A stretch of DNA of 30,864 nt, from the IMG/VR virus record IMGVR_UViG_3300026518_000040, positions 1 to 30,864 of that record; one strand, 5' to 3'. The notes below the pieces were generated by a model. The model did not search any database. It was given only the letters and a program-made list of their open reading frames with translations, and was not told the DNA's origin. Source of the DNA: a virus. This document shows positions 22,787 to 30,570 of the stretch, piece after piece (within the stretch, counting starts at the first letter, position 1; every line of letters begins with the position of its first letter). Position numbers and translations under genes: made by a program.

Positions 22787-24736
22787 TTATTTGTATAGGT
22801 AATTTTCTATTGCTTGCCAATTTGCATGACTATAGTTCCTAAGCCCTATTGCGTAACTGGCGTGAAGAGCATTCTTTTCCGCGTCCATCGCTTCTTTTCT
22901 TTTACCCGGAATAAGTTTAAATACGGACTTATTATAGCTACTTCGACTATCTATAATCTTTCTGCAAGAAGTCATTTGCTCTTCATATCCACCATAACTT
23001 TGCTCATTGAAGTAGTAAACATTCTTTTTAATGTCCCTATTCAGGTTTAAAGAAACTCTGCGCAGTATCTCTTCATGTGCGCGATGGGCTCCTAGTGGAA
23101 AAACAGTTACCCCCATTGTCTCAGCGAGACTTCTTCTAAGTTGCTTATCTCTTTCTACATCTAATTGGCTAGGTTCCCTATATATTTCATCATCAGACCA
23201 TCTAAGATCACGAACGCCTTTAGTAGCAAAAACTTGCGGATTATGTTCCTGCATCTTTCTAACCCATTTATAGACAAGCTCTGTATTATCTCCAGAATCA
23301 ATGGACACTGCTGCGATATTTAGATATTTTCCTGAGGCATGAGGAATCTTAGCTGTGACTGTTTTATCTGTAAGTTCTTGCCAAACCGGGTCATCTTCAT
23401 CTAGTACATTTCCAAATATTTCTTCCCATTTAACTAGCCAAGAGTTATTATTTCTTCCCCAAGCCCGAATTATATAACCAAATCTATTATCCTGAACGTC
23501 TGTTCCAACAGTAAGAACTAGCCCATCCATAGGAACAATACCTTCTGGATAATTACTTCTAAGTTTCTTCATTTCATCGGCTTCGAGTGAAGAAATACCA
23601 CTAGCATAAGGAAGTCCGTCACTATTATTTCTAAAAGACTTCATCAACCCTTCGTTACTTCGTTGTAAAGCTAGTTCTGCAAGTATCTTTTTCTCTGCAA
23701 GCTCTACAAAGGTAGAACTAGATAAAGTAGAAAGCAATTCCGGTATGTGGAAACCAAAAATCTCTGTTATATCTGGTCTTTTAGGATGCCAACCTTTGGA
23801 GAACCTACCTGTGAAATCTGTAAATCCGAACTTTTTACCTGCTTCAATATTTTTGTTCTTTTCTTTAAACGACCAAACACCTTCACAATGAGGGCAAGTA
23901 TAGTAAGCTGTTTCTGGATTATATTTTCCGTAAACTTCATCAATGTATCTATCTGGGTATTCATCATAATGGATGTTATCTGTAGATAGCTCACTTAATT
24001 CTCCACAATGATGGCATTGGGCTTTGAAGACTAGCTGATTTGATTGCTTGTATCCTTGTTCTACCCTAGAAAAATCTTTATCCGTAGGAGTTCCGCCAAA
24101 AATAAGTTTCTTAAAGCCAATAGGAAAAGTTTTCTGCCTACCTTTTAAGTTTTCTAAAGTGTCACCTTGACCTCTAACATCATCCTTAACATCATCAGGC
24201 TCTTCAACCCCTATAAAAGGAATAGAACTTGTTTTAGCAGCAGAAATACTTCCCAGTGTAGTTAGTTTAAGAAAGCCGCCCGGAAATTTAAAATAGGAAA
24301 AACTCTCTTTTGCTACATTAACGTTAATAATATCTCGCAGAACCTTTGTTCCTTCAAAAAATGGTTTAAGTTTCTCCCGAGAATATACCTTCGCTGGTTC
24401 TAATGAAGGAAAAGCCCATTGCATCTTAGAAGGATTAGTATGGATATTCCGACCAATAACATTATTAGTTAGCTCACTCCAACCAATCTGGCTACCTTTC
24501 ATAGCAACAACAACGTAAATTAACCTGTTATCACAGCACTCATAGATATATTCTAAAGCTGGAATCTTTCCACAATCAAATTTACCTATATGATGGGATT
24601 CTTCAGAGGTTAAAACCCGGAAGGTTTCCGCCCATGCAATAGTAGGCATACGAACAGCTGGCTTAAGCAAAGAAAGAAGTTGGCCGATGAACCGTCTTTC
24701 CGAAGTATTTTTAAAAGAACGAGTAATTTTACCCAT
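22787..24736 (-). CDS. terminase large subunit, GpA family
   Basis: A 649-residue packaging motor and nuclease. The ATPase half has the divergent P-loop K-G-S-Q-I-G-W-S at 80-87 and the acidic Walker B-like pair E178-E179 after F-I-G-V. A zinc knuckle lies between the halves (C241, C244, C281, C284). The nuclease half begins around V-L-T-V-G-T-D-V-Q-D-N-R-F-G with D413 as a likely metal ligand, and I-A-A-V-S-I-D-S-G-D further on. Length matches lambda A (641). It cuts concatemers and drives DNA into the prohead with the small subunit encoded just upstream. Confidence 0.93.
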   Translation of the reverse strand: MGKITRSFKNTSERRFIGQLLSLLKPAVRMPTIAWAETFRVLTSEESHHIGKFDCGKIPALEYIYECCDNRLIYVVVAMKGSQIGWSELTNNVIGRNIHTNPSKMQWAFPSLEPAKVYSREKLKPFFEGTKVLRDIINVNVAKESFSYFKFPGGFLKLTTLGSISAAKTSSIPFIGVEEPDDVKDDVRGQGDTLENLKGRQKTFPIGFKKLIFGGTPTDKDFSRVEQGYKQSNQLVFKAQCHHCGELSELSTDNIHYDEYPDRYIDEVYGKYNPETAYYTCPHCEGVWSFKEKNKNIEAGKKFGFTDFTGRFSKGWHPKRPDITEIFGFHIPELLSTLSSSTFVELAEKKILAELALQRSNEGLMKSFRNNSDGLPYASGISSLEADEMKKLRSNYPEGIVPMDGLVLTVGTDVQDNRFGYIIRAWGRNNNSWLVKWEEIFGNVLDEDDPVWQELTDKTVTAKIPHASGKYLNIAAVSIDSGDNTELVYKWVRKMQEHNPQVFATKGVRDLRWSDDEIYREPSQLDVERDKQLRRSLAETMGVTVFPLGAHRAHEEILRRVSLNLNRDIKKNVYYFNEQSYGGYEEQMTSCRKIIDSRSSYNKSVFKLIPGKRKEAMDAEKNALHASYAIGLRNYSHANWQAIENYLYK

Positions 24737-24737
24737 A

Positions 24738-25451
24738 TTACAACACCGGTTCTGGCAAGCTATCTATAGAGATGTCAGACAAGTCAATTTCTGTTTTCAT
24801 AACAGTGTCAATGAATTTATCACTATCTCTGTCTGCCTGTTCAACCAAAGTAACTCCTAACTTATAAAGGTTATCCATTATTTGGTCTACTTGTTTCTGT
24901 ACTGTTTCGTTTTCAAGGGAAATAGAAAGAAGGCTTTGCCGAATAGTCATAATTAAAGGTTCGCAAAGTTCTGTTAATTCCTCAATAGATAAATACTCTC
25001 CTCTTTCTATAGAAGCTTTAACCCATAATTGCTGTTCCCTAGCCCGACCCAAACGAATATCTTGTTTAGTTTTAGCTGCCATGAGCGGAGGCATACCATC
25101 GTCTAGCTCTATTCCGCCGAAGTCTCTTCCCTTACTTTCCCTTGCTTTTTCTTCTGCTTCTAACTTTGCCCTATACTTTCTTTCTTTAAACTCCAAATCC
25201 TTCTGTAACTTTGCTTCTTTTAATCTTGCTTCGTTTTTTTCCTTCTCTATCTTTAAATCTTGGTTCTTTTTAAAATGGTTAATATACTTCTGTAATGCTT
25301 CTCTATACGTATGTTCAATTATAGGGCTAGGTAGCCTGCCAGCTTGGCATTCCTGATATATAAGAGATACATTACAACCGATTATAGAAGCTAAAATAGC
25401 TGGGGAACAATTGCTATCAAGGTTTATTATTGCTTCTTGCTTTCCTTCCAC
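24738..25451 (-). CDS. terminase small subunit, Nu1-like
   Basis: A 237-residue protein directly before the large terminase (1-nt gap). Residues about 10-60 look like a winged-helix DNA-binding domain (S-P-A-I-L-A-S-I-I-G-C-N-V-S-L-I-Y-Q-E-C). A long charged coiled coil follows (about 60-108), then R-L-G-R-A-R-E-Q-Q-L-W-V-K-A and further helices, with an acidic end (E-I-D-L-S-D-I-S) probably for binding the large subunit. It should recognise the packaging site. The start is GTG with AAAAGG (25460-25465) 8 nt upstream. It is the first gene of the late block. Confidence 0.82.
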   Translation of the reverse strand: MEGKQEAIINLDSNCSPAILASIIGCNVSLIYQECQAGRLPSPIIEHTYREALQKYINHFKKNQDLKIEKEKNEARLKEAKLQKDLEFKERKYRAKLEAEEKARESKGRDFGGIELDDGMPPLMAAKTKQDIRLGRAREQQLWVKASIERGEYLSIEELTELCEPLIMTIRQSLLSISLENETVQKQVDQIMDNLYKLGVTLVEQADRDSDKFIDTVMKTEIDLSDISIDSLPEPVL

Positions 25452-25506
25452 GAGAACGCCTTTTATAAGTTATTGAAAAACAAAGGAAAGTCTATGGTTT
25501 CATTCC

Positions 25507-25535
25507 TTGCTTTTTTATGTAAAAACGGTTATACT
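25507..25535 (+). promoter_or_regulatory. sigma70-type promoter for the second structural operon
   Basis: In the divergent gap before the plus-strand operon, TTGCTT (25507-25512) is followed by a 17-nt spacer and TATACT (25530-25535), about 46 nt before the likely start codon. A small imperfect inverted repeat (AAGGAA at 25483-25488, TTCCTT at 25503-25508) overlaps the -35 element and could be an operator. No equally good promoter is seen toward the terminase. Confidence 0.5.
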
Positions 25536-25580
25536 TGGGTAAAAGTGTAGCAAAAATTGGGCAAAATAGCAAGTGAATCT

Positions 25581-26072
25581 ATGTTTAATACAGATATAAC
25601 CAGACGCCTAGAAAATCTCGAGGAAAAGATACAAAAACATGATGACCAAACGGCCAAGTCTGCTATAGTTGAAGCTGAACTATCATCACAAATAAAAGAA
25701 CTAGCTTCGTTTCTAAAAGAATTTGTACACAAGGAAGAAACTTTTATGAAGGAACAAAGAAATAGAGAAAAAGATTCTTACTTGGAAAATACAAAGATTT
25801 TAGAAAAGATACGTTCAGACATTCACACTATAAAGTCAGACCTTTCCTCTCAACCCAAAGATATGGAAGTTCTATTGCTTAAACAAAAAGATGAAATAAA
25901 AGATTACTGCAGAAAGACTTTCGCTACAAATGAAGAACTTACAGAAGGATTATCTAGTATCAGAAAACAAGCCAAATTGCTATGGGTAGTTATAATGGCT
26001 GGCTTAGCTGGTACTGCATGGATTATTGATGAAATAACCAAACTCGCAAACTTAACAAATATAGGAAAATAA
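25581..26072 (+). CDS. coiled-coil protein with C-terminal membrane segment
   Basis: A 163-residue protein opening the divergent plus-strand operon. About 120 residues are charged coiled coil starting with R-R-L-E-N-L-E-E-K-I, and one hydrophobic helix near the C-terminus (W-V-V-I-M-A-G-L-A-G-T-A-W-I-I) anchors it, leaving a short polar tail. Such proteins in phage structural operons have been proposed as spanin-, holin- or entry-related factors, but this is not shown here. The ATG at 25581 is preferred. A TTG at 25557 would add eight residues, and neither has a strong ribosome-binding site. Confidence 0.6.
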   Translation: MFNTDITRRLENLEEKIQKHDDQTAKSAIVEAELSSQIKELASFLKEFVHKEETFMKEQRNREKDSYLENTKILEKIRSDIHTIKSDLSSQPKDMEVLLLKQKDEIKDYCRKTFATNEELTEGLSSIRKQAKLLWVVIMAGLAGTAWIIDEITKLANLTNIGK

Positions 26073-26073
26073 A

Positions 26074-26493
26074 ATGGCTAATGCTTTATATCCAAAATGG
26101 AAAGAAACACTTTTACAAAATGATGCTAACAGTGCATTAAATAGTGCAGAAGGTGCTACAGGTGTATATGTTGCTCTTATAGACACAGGAGTATACACCT
26201 ACTCATCTGCGCATCAATTTTATAGTAACCTCTCTGGTATTGTTGGAACAGATCAAGAAATTCTAACTAAAACCCAACTAAATGGTCTGTTTGATGGAGC
26301 AAACGTAACTTTCCCATCTGTCACAGGCAACTCTGTAGAAGCTATTGTGCTTTACAGAAAGAATGCTGGAGCTAATACAACTTGGCCGTTAATCATGTAT
26401 ATGGATACTGGTGTTACTGGGCTTCCTACCGCTGCTTTAAGTGCCACAGACGTAACTATTACTTGGAACGCTTCTGGAATCTTCCAATTATAA
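26074..26493 (+). CDS. tail-fibre-like structural protein
   Basis: A 139-residue protein 1 nt after the membrane coiled-coil gene. Its layout matches phage tail proteins of the kind also seen at 6185-6985: a start helix (Y-P-K-W-K-E-T-L-L-Q-N-D-A), V-Y-V-A-L-I-D-T-G-V-Y-T-Y-S, a hydrophobic middle with N-V-T-F-P-S-V-T-G-N, V-E-A-I-V-L-Y-R-K-N, and an ending with V-T-I-T-W-N. It is probably virion-associated. The specific family and site in the virion are not certain. Confidence 0.6.
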   Translation: MANALYPKWKETLLQNDANSALNSAEGATGVYVALIDTGVYTYSSAHQFYSNLSGIVGTDQEILTKTQLNGLFDGANVTFPSVTGNSVEAIVLYRKNAGANTTWPLIMYMDTGVTGLPTAALSATDVTITWNASGIFQL

Positions 26494-26502
26494 AAAAATA
26501 TT

Positions 26503-26931
26503 ATGAAAGACTACAGTGTTTTAAAAACAAAATTGGCTGACCCTGCTATTACTGGATTAGCGGGTGATAGAGCGCGAATGGGTGCGCTTAATGCTAAAAC
26601 AATAGTAGCAAAAGTACCTATTCCTGTAATTGCAATAGAAAAATATCTAGCAGCTTCACATAAATATATCCCAATTGTAGATAGCGTTGATACAAATGCT
26701 CGTGAAGCAACTCTTGCATTAGATAAATTCACCAGTTTCGACACGAGTAATCCTACTTATCTAGCTACTTTAACTACTATTCTTGATAATTTGGTTACAC
26801 TTAATTTGCTAACCTCAGCAGATAAAACATACATTTTAGGTATGGCTGATACAATGATTAGCTGGTCTGAGCAGAACTGGTCGGGAGATATCACGTTAGA
26901 AGATATTGCTATTGCAAATGGAGTGGCTTAA
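26503..26931 (+). CDS. 142-residue helical hypothetical protein
   Basis: A soluble protein of mostly helical character. The opening (M-K-D-Y-S-V-L-K-T-K-L-A-D-P-A-I-T-G-L-A-G-D) recalls a group of small phage proteins that begin with L-K-x-x-L-x-D-P-x-x-x-G and follow tail fibre genes, but the match is only to the pattern. The second half has L-T-S-A-D-K-T-Y-I-L-G-M-A-D and a Trp-rich W-S-E-Q-N-W-S. It lies in the second structural operon between the fibre-like protein and another small helical gene that it touches by one base. Function unknown. Confidence 0.55.
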   Translation: MKDYSVLKTKLADPAITGLAGDRARMGALNAKTIVAKVPIPVIAIEKYLAASHKYIPIVDSVDTNAREATLALDKFTSFDTSNPTYLATLTTILDNLVTLNLLTSADKTYILGMADTMISWSEQNWSGDITLEDIAIANGVA

Positions 26932-27131
26932 TGACTAAAACAGAAACAAAAGTAATACAGAGAACATTAAAACTTGCTATAGCTACGCTGGAATCTATGG
27001 AATCTTCTACTAATAATACAAAATTAATAGAGTTACTAAATACACTGTCGCTTTCTCTAAATGATGAAAATACTAATCAGGTTTTCGCATTGAGTAGGTT
27101 ATTACAACTTATAACTAATGGTATTGGATAA
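26931..27131 (+). CDS. 66-residue helical hypothetical protein
   Basis: A small protein rich in Leu, Thr and Asn, predicted as two or three helices (V-I-Q-R-T-L-K-L-A-I-A-T-L-E-S-M and L-L-N-T-L-S-L-S-L), with no Cys. It starts on the last base of the preceding gene and ends on the first base of the next, so the whole set is one translated unit. No family recognised. It could be a chaperone or assembly partner for the neighbouring structural proteins, as small helical genes beside fibre genes often are. Confidence 0.5.
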   Translation: MTKTETKVIQRTLKLAIATLESMESSTNNTKLIELLNTLSLSLNDENTNQVFALSRLLQLITNGIG

Positions 27132-27544
27132 TGGCTACTTTATATGCTGGTTATTCAGCAGCCGCAGATATAACCCCAAGTGACCTAGCAAGTTTACCTA
27201 ATACAGGTGTTTCTTCTGCAGGTTTAGAGCAAAATAACACAACTACAAGATACATATCTGCTCAGTTAACTTTTAGTCTTACTGGCTCTGCAGGGAGTAC
27301 GGGTACAGTTGATGTTTATATCTTACATGGTAATGTCACGGGAGCTGAAGCTGATGCCTTAAACAAAACAATATTAGGCTCAATAACTCTTAACAGCGCA
27401 ACTGCTGTAAAGAAAACATTGACCTTTGATTTTGAAACTGTATCTGCTTTTTGGAAACTCTATATAGTTAATAATTCTGGCGGAAATTTAGCTGCTACAG
27501 GTAATTCAGTTACTGTTGTTGGTTATAATCCAACTGATGTATGA
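27131..27544 (+). CDS. 137-residue beta-rich structural protein
   Basis: An all-beta-looking protein with alternating strands: Y-I-S-A-Q-L-T-F-S-L-T-G-S, G-T-V-D-V-Y-I-L-H-G-N, K-K-T-L-T-F-D-F-E-T and F-W-K-L-Y-I-V-N-N-S-G-G. This resembles jelly-roll modules common in phage tails and decoration proteins, though I cannot name the family. The stop overlaps the next start by ATGA. Its place next to the LamG fibre suggests a virion surface component. Confidence 0.55.
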   Translation: MATLYAGYSAAADITPSDLASLPNTGVSSAGLEQNNTTTRYISAQLTFSLTGSAGSTGTVDVYILHGNVTGAEADALNKTILGSITLNSATAVKKTLTFDFETVSAFWKLYIVNNSGGNLAATGNSVTVVGYNPTDV

Positions 27545-27699
27545 CTATGATTAGATTCTGGCCTCTTTATAATGAGCGCAAATGGTTAATCAATATGATT
27601 AATGGTCACAAGAAAATGGTTATTCATTTTGAAAAACTATTATGTGACATTGAGACCAGGACAGAGCGCGGGGAACATTATTTGAGGACAGATAAATGA
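27541..27699 (+). CDS. 52-residue basic hypothetical protein
   Basis: A short gene overlapping its neighbours by 4 nt on both sides (ATGA at 27541-27544 and 27696-27699), which is strong support. The product is basic and helical with R-F-W-P-L-Y-N-E-R-K-W-L near the start and R-T-E-R-G-E-H-Y-L-R near the end. Its second half carries several CpG steps, unlike most of the window, and so does the following LamG domain. The two may have been acquired together. No function is recognised. Confidence 0.55.
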   Translation: MTMIRFWPLYNERKWLINMINGHKKMVIHFEKLLCDIETRTERGEHYLRTDK

Positions 27700-29591
27700 C
27701 GTTTTTTGTGCCGCGGTGGGAGCGGTTTAAAGATAAAAAGCCGACTACGCCGCAAGAGATAGATTGGTCTAATGAGCTAACTGATGGGTTAGTATTAGCA
27801 GCGTATCCATCAGAACCAAAAACAATCGATTTAGTTGCTCAACAGGTCTCTAGCCGTGGCGCGCAAAACGCTATATATATCGGAGACGATGGTCTTGTAA
27901 CGCGCTATGATAACAATTACGATGCATTTCCAGGAACGCCGTTAGAAACTGTTTCAGAATATTCAGTCACTATGCGTTGTGGTATGGATAATACGAGCAG
28001 TTGGGGTTGGAGCGGGTTATTTGGAAAAATAAACCATGCAGCCAATTTTCTCACTGGATTTAAAGTATATAACTATTGGGGTTCAAATCAGTTTAATTTT
28101 AGCAATTTAACTACAGATATTACTTTAACGGGACTGTATTCTGCCTTAATATCAGCGAAGTTATCTACTTTTACATTAAATGTCGATAAATCAAACTTAC
28201 TATCGCTTACCCATGAAAAAAACACGCTTCTCAGTCTGATTAATGTAGGGGTGACGACACCGGGTGTTGGCGATTTTCTGGTATTTGGTAATACTGATGT
28301 TCAACAATCTTACGGGCAAGTAGCCTTCACCTTAGCTCATGCAAGAAGTTTATCCTCTGATGAAATAGTCGCACTCCACGAAGCCCCCTACCAAATCCTA
28401 AAACCCCACAGGAAATGGTTTATTTTTGGCAGCACAACCACAACATCAACATCTCTTACACCAACTTTACTAACAAACCAAAACACCTTACTACTTCTAT
28501 CTGTTCAAACAACAACAAAACTATCCCCATCCTTAGTAACAAACACATCTACAGAATTTACTCCAACAGTAGTTAATAATATTGCTATATCCCCAGCATT
28601 ATTTACAGAAACAAATACTTTTCTTTCCCAAACCGCAGGAACAAAAACAACACTAACACCACAAACTGTTGTAAACAACCAAACTTTCTTTTCCACAACA
28701 GTTGGGATAGGCAATAATCTTGCCCCACAGCTTGTAGTAAACAGTAATACTCTGTTTTCCCCAATTGCTAAAACAAAAACATCTTTAACTCCTCAAGTTG
28801 TTACCAATATCCCTACATTTCTTTCTGCAACAATAGGGACGGGTGGAAATTTAGTACCTCAGCTAGTAACAAATGTTAGTTATTTCTTTTCCCCAACGGT
28901 TAAAGGAAAAGTTACTTTACAGACTGGGTTAGAAACAAACACAAGTACTTTATTTTCTCCAAGTATTGTAACAGGTGTAAACTTATCAGCAACTTTGGTA
29001 AATAACCAAAACAGCCTGTTTAACCCAACTGTTTCCACTGCAACGACTGTTACACCAAGTTTATTATATAACCAAAGTAATATTTTCTCTCAGGTTGTTA
29101 CAACAGGGATAACTTTATCACCTAATCTGCTAGCCAACCCAAGCAATATATTATTCCCACTTGTTAATGTTTCTGGCTCAGCTTCGATTTCTCCTAACTT
29201 ATATGTAAACAACCAGACTTTATATCCAGCTACAGTTAACTTAACTAAAATTAATTTAGCAGCAAGTTTAGTAACAAGCAGCCCTACTATTTATTCTGCT
29301 GTTATCACAACAGGTAAAACGCTTCAAGCTTCCGTTTTTCTAAACAATACACAGTTATTTGCTCCAAATATATTTAAAACGGATAAGCTGCTCCCAACTG
29401 TATTAGCTAACCAATCTGTGTTTTACTCCAGTATAGTTACAGCTCCAGTTGCAATTACCTTAACACCAAACCTAGTAGTCAATTCCTCTGTATTTTACTT
29501 ACCTAATGTAAATGTTCCTTCAGTTTCTGCTCCATATACGCTAGAATATACAGCTAGTCTTCCAGAACCCTACACAGTAATTTTAAAATGA
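27696..29591 (+). CDS. LamG-domain tail fibre with 22-residue repeat shaft
   Basis: A 631-residue two-part protein. Residues 1-240 resemble a concanavalin-like (LamG) domain: T-D-G-L-V-L-A-A-Y-P near the start and A-H-A-R-S-L-S-S-D-E-I-V-A-L-H-E-A-P-Y-Q-I-L at the end, the usual C-terminal signature of phage jelly-roll domains. Residues about 250-600 are some 16 copies of a 22-residue unit forming a repetitive shaft, and the last 30 residues are distinct. The first part is CpG-rich and the second almost CpG-free, so the gene looks chimeric. It probably binds host-surface glycans. The following beta-sandwich gene overlaps it by ATGA. Confidence 0.72.
   Translation: MTFFVPRWERFKDKKPTTPQEIDWSNELTDGLVLAAYPSEPKTIDLVAQQVSSRGAQNAIYIGDDGLVTRYDNNYDAFPGTPLETVSEYSVTMRCGMDNTSSWGWSGLFGKINHAANFLTGFKVYNYWGSNQFNFSNLTTDITLTGLYSALISAKLSTFTLNVDKSNLLSLTHEKNTLLSLINVGVTTPGVGDFLVFGNTDVQQSYGQVAFTLAHARSLSSDEIVALHEAPYQILKPHRKWFIFGSTTTTSTSLTPTLLTNQNTLLLLSVQTTTKLSPSLVTNTSTEFTPTVVNNIAISPALFTETNTFLSQTAGTKTTLTPQTVVNNQTFFSTTVGIGNNLAPQLVVNSNTLFSPIAKTKTSLTPQVVTNIPTFLSATIGTGGNLVPQLVTNVSYFFSPTVKGKVTLQTGLETNTSTLFSPSIVTGVNLSATLVNNQNSLFNPTVSTATTVTPSLLYNQSNIFSQVVTTGITLSPNLLANPSNILFPLVNVSGSASISPNLYVNNQTLYPATVNLTKINLAASLVTSSPTIYSAVITTGKTLQASVFLNNTQLFAPNIFKTDKLLPTVLANQSVFYSSIVTAPVAITLTPNLVVNSSVFYLPNVNVPSVSAPYTLEYTASLPEPYTVILK
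28443..29510 (+). repeat. sixteen degenerate 66-nt repeats (22 residues)
   Basis: Each unit follows about T-x-x-x-L-x-P-x-L-V-x-N-x-x-T-x-F-S-P-x-V, with L, P, L, N, T/S and F/Y as the fixed positions. Most units are exactly 22 residues; two near the C-terminal end are longer. Copies differ greatly in DNA, so this is not a recent tandem array. Period and strand-turn pattern suggest a beta-solenoid or beta-prism fibre shaft. Confidence 0.85.
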
Positions 29592-29923
29592 TGCCAACAA
29601 AAGTACATATATTTAAAAAACACGGGGATACTAAACAGATTATATTCCATGTTGTTTCTAAAGACGCGCCAACAGGGGTTAATCTAAATGGATGGGCGAA
29701 CTTCGTTCTACGAATTGACCCAAATGAGTTTCCAACGAACGGAACTAGCTTGGTAGAAACTATCTCTGGGGTAATAGTTGATTTAGGAAGCGGGAAAGTA
29801 GGTTTTTCGCCTAGTGGGAATGTCCCTACTGGAAATTACTTTTATAATGCCAGAGGGACAGATGCAGCTGGAGGGATTTTCACTTTTGCACAAGGTAAGT
29901 TTGTTGTAGAAGGGGACATATAG
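29588..29923 (+). CDS. small beta-sandwich fibre-associated protein
   Basis: A 111-residue all-beta-looking protein following the LamG fibre with ATGA overlap. It starts with K-V-H-I-F-K-K-H-G-D-T-K-Q-I-I-F, continues with W-A-N-F-V-L-R-I-D-P and ends with Y-F-Y-N-A-R-G-T-D-A-A-G-G-I-F-T-F-A-Q-G-K-F. This matches Ig-like/BppU-N-like tail modules. The gene pairing repeats that at 4004-5292 on the other strand. It may attach or fold the fibre, or lie on the virion next to it. Confidence 0.6.
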   Translation: MMPTKVHIFKKHGDTKQIIFHVVSKDAPTGVNLNGWANFVLRIDPNEFPTNGTSLVETISGVIVDLGSGKVGFSPSGNVPTGNYFYNARGTDAAGGIFTFAQGKFVVEGDI

Positions 29924-29928
29924 TTTAC

Positions 29929-30264
29929 TTATTCATTCTCCTTTAACTCCATTAACCTGTATAACCAATCAAAAGCTTGGTTACTCTTTACTTGGTCAGG
30001 GGTAACTCTAAGAACAGTCCAACCTAAACACATAGCTTCTGAATACTTAACTATATCGGCTGTAAAACCTTTTGGATTAGTATGGCGAGATTGTCTTTTG
30101 CCTTTTAACCAAATCCCGCCTTCGACTTCCGTGGCTAATTTATACTCAGGCCAAGCAAAGTCAAATCTCCATTTTCTACTTGGATGGAACCTAAACTCCC
30201 TTTTAAAATCAGGAAAGTTATACTTAATTAACTTTTTAGCAAAATTCTCTTCGATATAGCTCAT
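29929..30264 (-). CDS. PD-(D/E)XK-type endonuclease (Vsr-like)
   Basis: A 111-residue protein with the core of small phage nucleases. R-F-D-F-A-W-P-E-Y-K-L-A-T-E-V-E-G-G-I-W gives the catalytic Asp and E-x-E pair, followed by a basic segment, R-H-T-N-P-K-G-F, then D-I-V-K-Y-S-E-A and G-W-T-V-L-R-V-T as the final strand. This order fits Vsr/MutH/VRR-NUC relatives often seen near the ends of phage genomes. Its substrate is unknown: it might nick DNA for repair, recombination or host defence evasion. It overlaps the preceding gene by ATGA and converges on the beta-sandwich gene 5 nt away. Confidence 0.75.
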   Translation of the reverse strand: MSYIEENFAKKLIKYNFPDFKREFRFHPSRKWRFDFAWPEYKLATEVEGGIWLKGKRQSRHTNPKGFTADIVKYSEAMCLGWTVLRVTPDQVKSNQAFDWLYRLMELKENE

Positions 30265-30494
30265 TGAAGGTTCGTAAGTATAGAGTTATAAATAGTTTCA
30301 TAATCTTTCTCACTACACTTTGCAAGGAAAGAATAGACTTTCTTTAGTTTACCTTTGCTAGTTTTTCTTTTTTCTTTAAAAATTGGTCTTATTTTGTTTC
30401 CAAACTCCTTTTGTATACCTGTATCTAGAAGAACATTATATAGTTCAGCCAAATCTTCATGTTTTAAACTTAAAACTAACGAAGATATTGTCAT
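30261..30494 (-). CDS. 77-residue hypothetical protein upstream of nuclease
   Basis: A small helical, lysine-rich protein that overlaps the nuclease start by 4 nt. TTAGG lies about 9 nt before the ATG. It has an N-terminal hydrophobic helix pattern (S-L-V-L-S-L-K-H-E-D-L-A-E-L-Y-N-V-L-L), a basic middle (K-E-K-R-K-T-S-K-G-K-L-K-K) and a last helix (D-Y-E-T-I-Y-N-S-I-L). No known motif is visible. It could be a DNA-binding partner of the nuclease, but this is only inferred from coupling and charge. Confidence 0.5.
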   Translation of the reverse strand: MTISSLVLSLKHEDLAELYNVLLDTGIQKEFGNKIRPIFKEKRKTSKGKLKKVYSFLAKCSEKDYETIYNSILTNLQ

Positions 30495-30570
30495 ACTTAT
30501 TTACCTAAATCAAATAAAGCAGCACATAAAATTTAAACAAAGGTAACCATATTTCTTTCTTTTGTATCCT

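Noticed and set aside
25557-25580. TTG start extending the coiled-coil membrane protein by eight residues
   Set aside because: It has no ribosome-binding site, and the ATG at 25581 begins the charged coiled coil directly.
28443-29510. Regular 66-nt repeats considered as a CRISPR-like or iteron array
   Set aside because: There are no identical repeats separated by unique spacers. The period is a multiple of three and the conservation is at protein level within one open frame.
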